Counted from the stretch's first letter, positions 1 to 8,783 are shown. The stretch is 28,732 nucleotides of DNA from Clostridia bacterium (GCA_900772235.1 CAAGQX010000034.1:1-28732), one strand, 5' to 3'. The notes: generated from the sequence alone by a model not told the origin. Numbers and translations are program-made.

Positions 1-1
1 A

Positions 2-325
2 GAAATAAATTTACAAATATATAAAGATAATATGGATGTAATAGTAAAAGAATTAAGTAAATTAATTGATATAAAACTTGATTCTTTCTTTAATTCACAG
101 AGAAAGTTAAATGCAAATAGTGTCAGAATAAATGCTCTAAACACATATATTATGGGAGAAGTAATGCGAAGAATAATGGGAGATGAGTTGCATGAAGAAT
201 TTATGAAAATAATAGAAAGTGGAAGAGTAAAAGCAAATTATTATGTGAGCAGAAAAACAGAAGATATGTCAAAAGAAGAACTATTAGATTTTTACGGAAT
301 AGGAAAAATATATAGAAATGAGTAG
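2..325 (+). CDS. small element protein upstream of relaxase, probably 5'-truncated
   Basis: Function not recognised. An ATG lies at position 32, but it has no clear ribosome-binding site and the frame stays open to the window edge, so the true start is probably outside. The visible protein is about 97-107 residues, hydrophilic and probably helical, with no signal peptide or membrane segment. Its stop overlaps the relaxase start by 8 nt, which implies translational coupling. By position it could be an accessory mobilization protein, but that is inference from context only. Confidence 0.6.
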   Translation, partial: EINLQIYKDNMDVIVKELSKLIDIKLDSFFNSQRKLNANSVRINALNTYIMGEVMRRIMGDELHEEFMKIIESGRVKANYYVSRKTEDMSKEELLDFYGIGKIYRNE

Positions 326-1556
326 TGTTATTTTTGAATTAGAAACATTAAATCCAAATTATAGAACGACATATTTTAAAATAAAAAATTATACAGAATA
401 TATTGCAAAAAGTGAATATGCAATTAGAAATTCAAATACAACACATGGGTTGTTTGGAAATGTAGAAAGATTTTCAAATATTCAAGATAACGAAAATATT
501 GAGCCAATAAAAGAACACATAAATAATTTAGCAAAAAATAAAGTTCCAATATATAGAGGACTATTATCATTAAAAGAGATAGATGCATCAAGACTTGGAT
601 ATTTTAAACAAGATAAATGGAAAAACTTATTAGAAAATAAACTACCCAGTATTGCAGAAAAACTACATATAAAATATGAAGATATACAGTATGTTGGAGC
701 TGTACATATTGAACGAGGACATCCACATTTTCAATTTATGATATGGAGTAAAAGTAATGATATAAAAAATTATTTTGTACATTATAAATTGAAAAATGAA
801 CTACGAAAGGAATTCATAAATGCAATATTTAGAGAAGATTTATTGCCTATCTATCAAGAAAAAGATCTAGCAAAAAATAATATAACAGCAGAAAATTATA
901 TTATACAAGGTTTAAAAAAAGCAATAACAGATCCACAATTAAGAAAGGATTTATTGCAATATGAAAAAGATTTTAATCAGACAAAAAGAATAAGAGCTTT
1001 ATTAAAAGATTCAGAAGTAAAAAAAGTAGTTGATTTACTTATAGATCTAAAAAGTGATTTAAAAGAAACTACTGGGAGTATCAAATATCAATATTTGATG
1101 AAGTATCCAGAGATAATAAGTAAAGTAGATTATATTTCTAGTGTAATAATAGAGTCATCTGTTCAGTGCCAAGTGGAGATTGAAAAATACATTAAAGCAA
1201 AGCAAAAATTAAAGGAATTCCAATATTCAAATCCACAGAAATTAGAGGAGGCAAAAGAACAAGCAAGAATAGAAGCGGAGCAAGAAATAATAAAACTAAT
1301 AGGAAATCAAATATTAGATATAGAAAGGAAATGGCTTAATTCAGACAATTCTTATACTTATGTTAGATATAATAATGAGAGTAGAGATTTGTTAGATTGT
1401 ATTCTTACTGCATTATATTATCAAGCAGAGAATAAGAAAAAGCTAAATAGAAATTATGAATTGAGATTTAAAAAGCAATTATCAAAACAAGTAAAAAAAG
1501 ATTTGGCTATAAAAAATAGAAATGCATCATCTTTTGATTGGGAAGATGAAATATAG
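318..1556 (+). CDS. MobP3-type relaxase (HUH nickase)
   Basis: Predicted mobilization relaxase of 412 residues, which would nick the transfer origin and lead the strand in conjugation. The sequence shows the three-histidine metal site as H130-x4-H135-P-H137 in the stretch VHIERGHPHFQF, as in HUH relaxases. The region before it (HGLFG near residue 43, SLKEIDASRLGY near 90, then EKLHIKYEDIQYVG) follows the layout I know from MobP3-family relaxases of Firmicutes. The C-terminal half is charged and probably coiled coil (KLEEAKEQARIEAEQEI). It starts inside the end of the upstream gene and is followed within 10 nt by the next one, so it sits in a mobilization operon. The catalytic tyrosine could not be fixed by eye. 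Confidence 0.85.
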   Translation: MSSVIFELETLNPNYRTTYFKIKNYTEYIAKSEYAIRNSNTTHGLFGNVERFSNIQDNENIEPIKEHINNLAKNKVPIYRGLLSLKEIDASRLGYFKQDKWKNLLENKLPSIAEKLHIKYEDIQYVGAVHIERGHPHFQFMIWSKSNDIKNYFVHYKLKNELRKEFINAIFREDLLPIYQEKDLAKNNITAENYIIQGLKKAITDPQLRKDLLQYEKDFNQTKRIRALLKDSEVKKVVDLLIDLKSDLKETTGSIKYQYLMKYPEIISKVDYISSVIIESSVQCQVEIEKYIKAKQKLKEFQYSNPQKLEEAKEQARIEAEQEIIKLIGNQILDIERKWLNSDNSYTYVRYNNESRDLLDCILTALYYQAENKKKLNRNYELRFKKQLSKQVKKDLAIKNRNASSFDWEDEI

Positions 1557-1565
1557 GAGGTTTAT

Positions 1566-1973
1566 TTGGAATTAAATACAGGAAAAATAAAGAAAAAATT
1601 AAAAGAAAATAGTATTAATACATTAAGAGAGTTAGAAGAATATTGTAACCTAATATATGAAGAAATGAAAAAATTAAGACAAGATTTTAAAAACAACACA
1701 TTAAATGATAAGAAATTATCAGAATACTTTAAAGAAGACAATCTTAGAGATAGATTTTCAAGCATATTAGTTGCAGGAACAATACTTGCAGGTATTGAGT
1801 TAAGAAATAACTGGAGAGAAAATGGTAAATTAGAAGGAGAAAAAGAAGAATTTCCATACAATGAAAAACAAATTGAAATGATTGACAGATACAATGAATT
1901 GCAAGATATTTTAGATAAAGTTGAATTCTATGCTCAAATTAATAGTTTTGAAGATGAAGAAGAATTTGAATAA
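1566..1973 (+). CDS. small charged helical protein of the mobilization operon
   Basis: Unrecognised 135-residue protein. The start is TTG at 1566, chosen because TAGGAGG ends 5 nt upstream. The protein is highly charged and mostly helical, with an N-terminal KIKKKLKENS stretch and an acidic tail (FEDEEEFE). There is no membrane segment. It follows the relaxase by 9 nt and is probably co-transcribed with it. A role as a relaxase accessory protein is possible but unsupported by a motif. Confidence 0.65.
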   Translation: MELNTGKIKKKLKENSINTLRELEEYCNLIYEEMKKLRQDFKNNTLNDKKLSEYFKEDNLRDRFSSILVAGTILAGIELRNNWRENGKLEGEKEEFPYNEKQIEMIDRYNELQDILDKVEFYAQINSFEDEEEFE

Positions 1974-2031
1974 ATAAAATCAAAAATATGTAAGAATATT
2001 TTAAAAAATAGTATAAAAATTGAATGTTATA

Positions 2032-2040
2032 TGCTATAAT
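2032..2040 (+). promoter_or_regulatory. extended -10 promoter of the toxin-antitoxin pair
   Basis: TGC-TATAAT is an extended -10 element with no good -35. It lies 33 nt before the antitoxin ATG, which has AAAGGAG as its ribosome-binding site. The surrounding AT-rich near-palindromes could be an autoregulatory operator, as is usual for such modules. Confidence 0.55.
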
Positions 2041-2072
2041 AATAATATATAAATAGAAAAGGAGTTAAAAAA

Positions 2073-2324
2073 ATGACTGCAAAAAAACAAGAGTTATGCA
2101 ATATAGTAGAAACATTACCAGATGAGCTTTCAAGTAAAGTTATTGATTATATAGAATATCTTAAGTTCACATCTATAATAACACAAGCACCTGAAGATGT
2201 TGTTGCAAAAGATATGGATGATTTAAGAAGAAAATTAGAAGAAGGCATTGAAGATTCAGAGAGTGGTAGAGTATGCTCTATTGAAGATGCCTTTGCAAAA
2301 GTTGAAAAAATATTAGTAGATTAA
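2073..2324 (+). CDS. antitoxin of a RelE/ParE-type toxin-antitoxin pair
   Basis: Short acidic protein of 83 residues directly upstream of a RelE/ParE-like toxin, with 13 nt between them. It begins with a helical segment (LCNIVETLPDELSSKVIDYIEYLKF) like the oligomerising N-terminus of DUF2281/RelB-like antitoxins. It ends with an acidic helical tail (EDAFAKVEKILVD), the part expected to wrap the toxin. No ribbon-helix-helix or HTH domain is obvious. The antitoxin role rests mainly on size, order and partner. It probably stabilises the mobile element. Confidence 0.7.
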   Translation: MTAKKQELCNIVETLPDELSSKVIDYIEYLKFTSIITQAPEDVVAKDMDDLRRKLEEGIEDSESGRVCSIEDAFAKVEKILVD

Positions 2325-2337
2325 GGTGGAAACATAA

Positions 2338-2655
2338 ATGTCAGAAAAATATAATGTAATATTGTCTATAAAAGCGGAGAAAGACTTGACGAATATAGTT
2401 TCATATATTAAGGATGATTTAAAAGAGCCTAATATTGCAAAAAAATATGCAAAAATATTGAGAACAGAGATTGAAAGTTTAGAGTATTTTCCACAAAAGT
2501 ATTCAATCATAGATAATGAAAAAATTAAAGACTTAAACATGAGAAAACATATTATTAAAAATTATATTACATTTTACAGAATAAATGAAGAAAAGAAAAC
2601 AGTAAATGTAGATAGAATTATATATGGTGCATCAGATTGGATAAATAAATTATAA
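2338..2655 (+). CDS. RelE/ParE family toxin
   Basis: Toxin of 105 residues with the RelE/ParE fold signature: an N-terminal helical pair (SIKAEKDLTNIVSYIKDDL) and a C-terminal beta sheet (MRKHIIKNYITFYRINEE, then VNVDRIIYGASDW). Family members either cleave mRNA on the ribosome or poison gyrase; which applies here cannot be told by eye. AAGGTGG precedes the ATG. A terminator-like hairpin follows, making this a self-contained two-gene module. Confidence 0.85.
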   Translation: MSEKYNVILSIKAEKDLTNIVSYIKDDLKEPNIAKKYAKILRTEIESLEYFPQKYSIIDNEKIKDLNMRKHIIKNYITFYRINEEKKTVNVDRIIYGASDWINKL

Positions 2656-2671
2656 TAACTGATTTTTATTG

Positions 2672-2699
2672 ATATGTGTGTAGAAACACATATATTTTT
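2672..2699 (+). terminator. terminator-like hairpin after the toxin gene
   Basis: ATATGTGT and ACACATAT form an 8-bp stem with a 6-nt loop, followed by a short T-rich stretch (ATTTTTG). It lies 16 nt after the toxin stop. Confidence 0.5.
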
Positions 2700-2705
2700 G
2701 TATGT

Positions 2706-3034
2706 GAAAACCCCAATGATGATGGAGTGTTTCCTGAATATATAAGAGGCTTTTTAATGACTGCATTTACTTTAGCAATACAGCGTATAAGGTGTGTGAA
2801 TTAGGTGGAAATTTAGTTTTACCAGAATATAGAGGTATGGGAATAACAACAAAATTACAAACAATGGAAATGGAGCTTGCAAAAGAATTAAAATTTGATT
2901 ATATAATCTCAATGGCTCATCCTGATAATATTGCAAGTTGTAAAACATTAGAAAAAATAGGATTAGAATTTGTAAAAGAAACACAACTTTCAAATGGATT
3001 TTTAAGAAAATTGTATATGAAAAAAATAAAGTAG
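2706..3034 (+). pseudogene. remnant of a GNAT-family acetyltransferase
   Basis: From about 2787 the sequence encodes the C-terminal half of a GNAT N-acetyltransferase, with the acetyl-CoA-binding motif LPEYRGMGITTKLQ followed by AHPDNIASCKTLEKIGLEF. The N-terminal half is missing. A short readable stretch before it (NPNDDGVFPEYIRGFLM) is in a different frame, so there is at least one frameshift plus truncation. A GTG at 2792 could start an 80-residue product, but it has no good ribosome-binding site. It is read here as decayed cargo. Confidence 0.7.
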
Positions 3035-3053
3035 ATATAAGGAGTAAGAACAT

Positions 3054-3839
3054 ATGGAAAACAAAGTTGCTTTAGTTACTGGAAGTTCTAGAGGTATAGG
3101 AAAGGCTACAATAATTGAATTTGCAAAAAAAGGATATAATGTTGTAATTAATTACATAGATAGTAAAAAAGAGGCAGACTTGAGATTTATTAAAGAAAAT
3201 GAATTCGAGTTTAATAACAAAGAAGATGCCTATCAATTAAAGACATTTGTTGAAGAAGAATACGGAGTAAAAGCACTTGTTGTTGAAGCTGATGTTTCAA
3301 GTGAAGACGAGGTTAAAAATGCTATAAATATGATAATGAACAGTTTTGGAAGAATCGATGTATTAGTAAATTGTGCAGGAATTGTTTTTGATAGAGATAT
3401 GTATAAAGCAACAACTGCCGAATTTGAAAATACAATCAAAGTAAATGTTATGGGAGCTTTTATTGTATCTAGAGAGGCTTCTAGAAATATGAATAAGGGA
3501 GGAGCTATTATAAATATATCATCAACTAATGGGACAAAAGTGATAGCACCTGAATCTATTGATTATAATGTATCAAAGGTGGGATTACAAAGTTTAACAA
3601 GAGATTTAGCATATCAATTAAAACCTAGTATTAGAGTTAATGCAATTGCTATTGGTTGGGCAGATACTGATATGAATAAAGACTTACCTAAAGATTATAT
3701 AAAAGATGAAACATCAAAAATTTATGTTGAAAGATTTGCCAACCCCAGTGAGATAGCAAAGACTATTTGCTTTCTAGCAAGTGATGAAGCAAGTTATATA
3801 AATAGTGAAATTGTTAATATTGATGGAGGCTATTGTTAA
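3054..3839 (+). CDS. short-chain dehydrogenase/reductase (FabG-like)
   Basis: NAD(P)-dependent oxidoreductase of 261 residues with a Rossmann fold. Visible motifs are TGSSRGIG near the N-terminus (cofactor loop), NCAGI, an ISS segment carrying the catalytic serine, and YNVSK with the catalytic Tyr and Lys. The C-terminal CFLASDEASYINSEIVNIDGG is typical of 3-oxoacyl-ACP-reductase-like SDRs. Compared with usual FabG-like proteins there are about 18 extra residues between the second beta strand and the ADV strand (around RFIKENEFEF). The substrate is unknown. AAGGAG precedes the ATG, and the stop overlaps the next start (TAATG), so the two are probably co-translated. Confidence 0.88.
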   Translation: MENKVALVTGSSRGIGKATIIEFAKKGYNVVINYIDSKKEADLRFIKENEFEFNNKEDAYQLKTFVEEEYGVKALVVEADVSSEDEVKNAINMIMNSFGRIDVLVNCAGIVFDRDMYKATTAEFENTIKVNVMGAFIVSREASRNMNKGGAIINISSTNGTKVIAPESIDYNVSKVGLQSLTRDLAYQLKPSIRVNAIAIGWADTDMNKDLPKDYIKDETSKIYVERFANPSEIAKTICFLASDEASYINSEIVNIDGGYC

Positions 3840-4222
3840 TGAAAACAGAACTATCTTTAAATGAAATTGAAGAAATCAAAAATAATGAATATGTTACATT
3901 TTCAACATCATGTAACGATATTCCTCGCTCTATTGTTGTAATGCCAAGTAGAATCGAAAGTAATAGAATAATACTTTCAAATATTCAAATGAATAAAACT
4001 ATTGAAAATATAAAATTAAATCCTAATGGATTTATAAATGTTTATATAAAAGAAAAAAATGATAAACAATATAAAATTAATTGCATATGCGAAATCTATG
4101 GTGATGGAGCATTATTTAACGAGATTAAACAATATGAGGAAACAAATAATTTACCAGAAGAACTTAAAGTTAATCAAATTATTGTTGCTAATATAAAAGA
4201 TATAGAAATGAGTGAGGGATAA
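3839..4222 (+). CDS. pyridoxamine 5'-phosphate oxidase-like small flavoprotein
   Basis: Protein of 127 residues resembling the split-barrel FMN-binding family: an N-terminal helix (SLNEIEEIKNNEYVTFST), strands with PRSIVVMPSR, and a polar MNKTIENIKLNPNGFINVYI section matching the 'T..NI..NP...v.v' pattern. Such proteins bind flavin and often act as stress-related reductases; the activity here is not known. The ATG at 3839 overlaps the stop of the SDR gene, and an in-frame TTG at 3833 is a less likely start. The pair looks like a two-gene redox unit. Confidence 0.65.
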   Translation: MKTELSLNEIEEIKNNEYVTFSTSCNDIPRSIVVMPSRIESNRIILSNIQMNKTIENIKLNPNGFINVYIKEKNDKQYKINCICEIYGDGALFNEIKQYEETNNLPEELKVNQIIVANIKDIEMSEG

Positions 4223-4231
4223 TATGAGTAA

Positions 4232-4711
4232 CAAAATGAAAATAAGGGCTTTGAGGTTTATACACCAGATTTCCCAATAGGTGTAGGTTATCAAAATTAT
4301 GAGAATTGGTCTAGACTATTAAAAACATATTTTGATGTAGGATTGATTACAGAAAATACAACAATTTTTGCACATTCAATTGCACCAGTTTTTATATGTA
4401 AATTCTTAATAGAAAATAAAATTAAAGTGAAACGACTAGTATTAGTTTGTTGATTTAATAATTATTTTGGTATTAATGAAGAATATGACACAGTAAATGG
4501 AACGATGTATTTCAATAATTTAAAAGATATTAAGAAATATTGTAATGACATAATTTGCTATTATTCAGATAATGATCCATATGTTAGTCTAGAAGCGGAA
4601 AAAGAATTTGCAGATACTATTGCTAATGAACAATATGTAATAAGTAATGGAGGTCACTTAAATAGCGAATCAGGATATACAGCATTTAAGGAGTTATTAC
4701 AATATATTTAA
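4232..4711 (+). pseudogene. broken RBBP9/YdeN-like serine hydrolase
   Basis: The frame encodes an alpha/beta hydrolase related to the intact copy at 11776. It has YTPDFP after the first strand, the nucleophile elbow FAHSIAP (Ser), SDNDPYV (catalytic Asp) and NGGHLN (catalytic His). The first approximately 30 codons, with the IHG motif, are missing. An in-frame TGA at 4451 interrupts ...LVLVC-stop-FNNYFG, where relatives usually have Gly, so GGA to TGA is likely. The second half could be read from ATG 4505 as 68 residues but would lack the serine. It is a remnant rather than a functional enzyme. Confidence 0.75.
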
Positions 4712-4770
4712 AATTCAAAAAGGTGGAATAAAAATTGGGAAAATTAATTTGTATTGGTGGAGGAGATAAT

Positions 4771-5244
4771 GTGAGTAAGCTATTATTAGTAATTGATGTT
4801 CAAAAAGATTTTATTAATAAACATACAGAAGGCACTCTTTATAAAATTGAGGAACTGGTAAATTCAAATCAATTTAAAAATATTGTTTTTACAAAATTTA
4901 TAAATGATAAAGAAAGTATATGGTATAAAAAGCTAAATTACTATGGATGTATGTCAAATGATGGACAAAGGATACCAATTAATACAAAAGTAATCAATAA
5001 AAGAACTTATTCTGCCTTAAATGAAGATCTAAAAGAATATATTAAAACAAATAATATTGATCAAATCTATTTATGTGGTTTTGATACAGACGCTTGTATT
5101 TATAAAACAGCACTTGACCTATTTGAAAATGGTTATGAAGTATATGTATTACAAGATTATTGCATGGCTCATAAAGGAAAAGTTCTTCACGATATAATGA
5201 TTCAAAATTTAAAAAGATTGATTGGAAAAGAATATATAATTTAA
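4771..5244 (+). CDS. isochorismatase-family cysteine hydrolase
   Basis: Protein of 157 residues from GTG 4771, chosen because GGAGGAG lies just upstream. The family triad is visible: Asp in LLVIDVQKDF near the N-terminus, a Lys in VFTKF, and the nucleophile Cys in GFDTDACIYKTA. Family members hydrolyse amides or vinyl ethers (nicotinamidase, isochorismatase and others); the substrate here is unknown. An alternative TTG start at 4735 has its own AGGTGG and would add the residues GKLICIGGGD. Confidence 0.82.
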   Translation: MSKLLLVIDVQKDFINKHTEGTLYKIEELVNSNQFKNIVFTKFINDKESIWYKKLNYYGCMSNDGQRIPINTKVINKRTYSALNEDLKEYIKTNNIDQIYLCGFDTDACIYKTALDLFENGYEVYVLQDYCMAHKGKVLHDIMIQNLKRLIGKEYII

Positions 5245-5254
5245 GGGAAAAAGT

Positions 5255-5674
5255 ATGGATATAGATAGACTAAAGCATTCTTTGGCAGTTGCCAATAAGA
5301 TGGTAGAGATAGGAAAAGAATTAGATTTAAAACAAGAGCAATTGCAAGAACTATTTATATTAGGATATAATCATGATATAGGTTACAAATTTACCAAAAA
5401 TCAATTAGAGCATAATGTGGTTGGAGGTAATTTGTTACATAAGAATGGGTACAAGTATTGGCAGGAAGTATACTATCACGGAAATCCCAATAGTAAGTAT
5501 AATTCATTATATTTAAAAATACTCAACATGGCAGATATGCAAATTGATAAATATGGTAATGATGTAGGATATGAAAAAAGATTAGAAGATATTAAAAGAA
5601 GATATGGAATAGAATCTGTTCAGTATATTAATGCGAAGAATATAATTGACAGTTTAATAAAAGAGGTTAAATAA
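5255..5674 (+). CDS. HD-domain phosphohydrolase-like protein
   Basis: Protein of 139 residues with the HD metal-site pattern: H8 in RLKHSLAVA, H40-D41 in GYNHDIGYKF, and later LEHNVVGG and a LKILNMADMQIDKYG segment that can supply the last Asp. Small HD proteins of this kind hydrolyse nucleotides or small phosphate esters; the substrate is unknown. It lies 10 nt after the isochorismatase-like gene, and the next gene's ATG follows its stop without a gap. It therefore appears to belong to the same operon as the effector-like proteins downstream. Confidence 0.8.
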   Translation: MDIDRLKHSLAVANKMVEIGKELDLKQEQLQELFILGYNHDIGYKFTKNQLEHNVVGGNLLHKNGYKYWQEVYYHGNPNSKYNSLYLKILNMADMQIDKYGNDVGYEKRLEDIKRRYGIESVQYINAKNIIDSLIKEVK

Positions 5675-7114
5675 ATGTTTAAACAAATTAAAAATTATGA
5701 GTTACAACAAATAGGTTTAGAATTAGATGAAATTAAAAAGAGAAAGCAAGAAATAGCAGAAGTAGAAAGAAGAATAAGTTCATTAAATCAACAGATAAGT
5801 GATGAAGAAAAAAAGCAAAAGGTTAGTCTTTTTCAAAAAATTTTTCACAGAAGAAAATATAAAGAGACTCTAATGTTAACATCTCAAACAATATCTGCTA
5901 AAAGAAAAGAAAAAACAGAATTGGAACAAATTATTACACAAGTTGATGATTCAGATGAAAGATTTTTATTAGGTAATAGACTTCTAAAACTTAAAGAGAA
6001 TTATGATAAAAAAATACAAGCTCACAGCCTTGAAGATTTAGGTTATGAACCTAAAGAAGCTTTTAATTTATTAATAGAAAATAATATTCCAGTAGTACTT
6101 GAAGAAGACGAAAAAATTGAAAAAGATGATATAGAGGCAAGTGACGGAAAGATTAAGGAAGAATCCGACTTAGTACTTGTACATAAAACAAATTATATGC
6201 CACAGAATGATAATATACAAACATATAAATCTGCAGTACAAAATGAAGAAAAAGTTGTACTTGGTGGAGAAGAATATGAAATCACATATCCACAAGGTAG
6301 AGATACAGTTCATTTTGCTGTAAATCATGAAGTTACTGATCATGCTGGAGGATCATGGAACGATACTAAATATGCAGTAATTATTCCTTTTTCACAGGTA
6401 AAGAAAGAACAAATTGGAAGTGCTTCTTCGGTCGATACTTTTCTAAAAGGAAATGTATCGTTAAATTCTGGCACATATATTTTATGCCCTGTGGGAGAGG
6501 GAGAAATTGTTAAAAAACAAAATCCAAATGTACAAGTAGTAGAATATGAGGGCGAGAGAGCATTAGGATATGCAAATATGCTTATTAGTAATTTAGGATA
6601 TACAGTAAAAAAAGCAAGTTCTGTATCATGGCACGATAAACAGGATGAAGAAACATTTAAGAAAATGATGGAAGATAAGGGAATATCGACAGATTTACAT
6701 GTAGGAACTAAAGAGGGACTTACAGAAGATGCTGACACATTTGTATATAAATTTTCTGCCATAATGAGAACAATAAGAGACAATAAACTTGTCGAAAAAA
6801 TAGAAACTGAACAGATTATGTCAGATTTAAAAGAACAAGGATTATTTTTACTATTAACACAGGGACTTCAACTTGATGATGATTCTGAATTTAGAAGGGA
6901 ATTTCTATTAGACACATTAAAAGAATTTGGGATTGAGTTAAGTGAAGAGAGTATTAGTCAAATTTCTGAAGTTGATAATGAAAAATCAGGATGGGAAAAG
7001 AAATTATGTAGGACTTTGTTGCAGGGCATACAAAGTAAAGAAAAATCCATAGAAGAATCAGATGGACAAAATGATAAAGGATCATCTGACGAAAGAGATG
7101 AAGAAATCCGATAA
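5675..7114 (+). CDS. unrecognised 479-residue coiled-coil protein
   Basis: I do not recognise this protein. Residues about 1-125 are strongly coiled coil (KKRKQEIAEVERRISSLNQQ), with a basic patch FQKIFHRRKYK. An acidic linker (EEDEKIEKDDIEASDGKIKEE) leads to a compact central domain at about residues 190-330. That domain has a conserved-looking segment HFAVNHEVTDHAGGSWND, then KYAVIIPFSQ and GTYILCPVGEGEIV. The C-terminal part is helical and ends in a polar acidic tail. There is no signal peptide or membrane span. The ATG immediately follows the stop of the HD gene. The H/D/H/W-rich segment suggests an enzymatic site, but that is inference. Confidence 0.7.
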   Translation: MFKQIKNYELQQIGLELDEIKKRKQEIAEVERRISSLNQQISDEEKKQKVSLFQKIFHRRKYKETLMLTSQTISAKRKEKTELEQIITQVDDSDERFLLGNRLLKLKENYDKKIQAHSLEDLGYEPKEAFNLLIENNIPVVLEEDEKIEKDDIEASDGKIKEESDLVLVHKTNYMPQNDNIQTYKSAVQNEEKVVLGGEEYEITYPQGRDTVHFAVNHEVTDHAGGSWNDTKYAVIIPFSQVKKEQIGSASSVDTFLKGNVSLNSGTYILCPVGEGEIVKKQNPNVQVVEYEGERALGYANMLISNLGYTVKKASSVSWHDKQDEETFKKMMEDKGISTDLHVGTKEGLTEDADTFVYKFSAIMRTIRDNKLVEKIETEQIMSDLKEQGLFLLLTQGLQLDDDSEFRREFLLDTLKEFGIELSEESISQISEVDNEKSGWEKKLCRTLLQGIQSKEKSIEESDGQNDKGSSDERDEEIR

Positions 7115-7175
7115 AATATAAATTTTAATAATAAATTGAAATTGATTAAGTTGATTTAGAAATAAGGATAAAAAT

Positions 7176-8783
7176 ATGAATATAGAAGATATTGAAAGAA
7201 AATACAAGACATCTCATTCAGAATTTACTTCTGAAGATATGTCATTTTGGACAAAATTAATAGAACTGATAACCAATGTTGAAAATAATAAAGATAAGAA
7301 TACTATCACAGATAGTCTTAAAAAAATTAACGAATTTCTAAAGGAAAACGAAGAAAGAATTAGTAAAAAAACTGTAATGAGTTGGATAATAGATCATTCT
7401 ACAATATTAAGAGAAACATATATTATGGAATCTGACCCATTAATTGATAAAAATACAGGTATTAATTATAACGATGAAATGTCAGCAGATGAGAAGATAA
7501 ATCATATAGCTCAAAAGATGAGGATAATATTAGCTAATCCAAATGATGAAGAATTTGAATATTCTGAAGATTTTATAAAAAGACGAGATTTAGCAGGTGA
7601 GTGTTTAGTTACTAGTGAAAAAGTTGTTAAAGATTGTGAAGTAAAAGGTATTGAAGCAAAGGGGTATGAAACCAAAAATAGTCTAGGAATTGTTAAAAAT
7701 GGTAATAGCAATCATGCCTTTTCAATTGTTACCATCAATGGTAAAAAGTATATAGTAGATTGCACATATAGACAATTTTTTACACTCAGAAATAATTTAG
7801 ATGACAGAAGTAAAATAGGTCTTATTATGATGTCTGATGAAGAAAGAAGAAAAGTAGCAGAGCAAATATTAAGAGATGGATGGATTGAGGCAACGCCTGA
7901 AAACCTAAAGGCATACTTAGATGGGTTTGCATTGAGCGAATCTGAAAAAACACCATCGGCAGAAGAATATGAAATGATGTTAGATGAAAAAAGCGTTAAG
8001 TATAAAGAAAAGGTAAATACAGGGAAAAAGAACAATCCAGAGACTTCTGAAACAACTTATATTATTGATAGTAAGCCCAATATTGAACAAGGCATGAATT
8101 TAGAAGAATTTAATATAGAAATGTCAGATGAAGAGAAATTAATGCTTATTGTACAAAGAGAAAGAAGAAGATTAAGTCAATTACTAGATAAAGATGGTAT
8201 GATATATGATATAAATAATGACAACTTGCGAGGTGATTGTGTTAATTCTGCCAATAGAATATGTGAGGATTGTTTTCAAAAAGGAATAAAAGCAACAGAT
8301 TTATGGACAAAAAATACTTTAAAGGTTTCAAAGGGACTAGGACATCATTTTTCTTTAGTAGAAATTGAAGGAAAACAATACATTGTAGATTGTACTTATA
8401 GGCAATTCTTTTCTAAAACGAATAATGAGCCAAAAGATGATACTAGCTTTAGAGATCCAGGAATGTATATGGTAGCTGATGAAAAAAGAAGAAAAGTAGC
8501 GGAACAAATATTAAAAAACGGATGGATAGAAGCTACACCTGAAACCCTTAAATGTTATTTAGATGGATTTATAATGGCAGATAGAAAAAGTTTTGATGAA
8601 ACAGGAATAAGTTACGAAGAATACATGGAAATGTTACAAACGAAAGTAAAAAATATAACAACACAGGATTTAGCTAAATTAGATAAGCAAAGTGTAATAA
8701 CACAAAGTGAAATAAAAGATGCAAAGAGAAAATTAGATAAAGCTAGGGATAAAGAAAAAATAAAACAGGGAGAAGAAATATGA
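7176..8783 (+). CDS. protein with two tandem papain/transglutaminase-like (Cys-His-Asp) domains
   Basis: Protein of 535 residues built from an N-terminal helical region (about 1-95) and two related domains. Each has the order Cys, His, Asp: C143 (AGECL), H180 (NHAFSIV), D195 (KKYIVDCTYRQFF) in copy 1, and C355 (RGDCV), H390 (GHHFSLV), D405 (KQYIVDCTYRQFF) in copy 2. Cys-His spacing is 37 and 35, and His-Asp spacing is 15 in both. After each comes RRKVAEQIL, GWIEATPE and YLDGF. This order matches papain-fold and transglutaminase-like proteases, deamidases or crosslinkers, including toxin domains; the exact family is not identified. There is no signal peptide. The stop overlaps the next gene's ATG by 4 nt. 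Confidence 0.75.
   Translation: MNIEDIERKYKTSHSEFTSEDMSFWTKLIELITNVENNKDKNTITDSLKKINEFLKENEERISKKTVMSWIIDHSTILRETYIMESDPLIDKNTGINYNDEMSADEKINHIAQKMRIILANPNDEEFEYSEDFIKRRDLAGECLVTSEKVVKDCEVKGIEAKGYETKNSLGIVKNGNSNHAFSIVTINGKKYIVDCTYRQFFTLRNNLDDRSKIGLIMMSDEERRKVAEQILRDGWIEATPENLKAYLDGFALSESEKTPSAEEYEMMLDEKSVKYKEKVNTGKKNNPETSETTYIIDSKPNIEQGMNLEEFNIEMSDEEKLMLIVQRERRRLSQLLDKDGMIYDINNDNLRGDCVNSANRICEDCFQKGIKATDLWTKNTLKVSKGLGHHFSLVEIEGKQYIVDCTYRQFFSKTNNEPKDDTSFRDPGMYMVADEKRRKVAEQILKNGWIEATPETLKCYLDGFIMADRKSFDETGISYEEYMEMLQTKVKNITTQDLAKLDKQSVITQSEIKDAKRKLDKARDKEKIKQGEEI

Noticed and set aside
4451..4453. In-frame TGA as selenocysteine
   Set aside because: The position is normally Gly in this hydrolase family, no selenocysteine-type hairpin is evident, and the gene also lacks its N-terminus.
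6340..6783. Minus-strand open frame of 147 codons inside the 479-residue gene
   Set aside because: Antisense shadow, no start signals and no recognisable protein.
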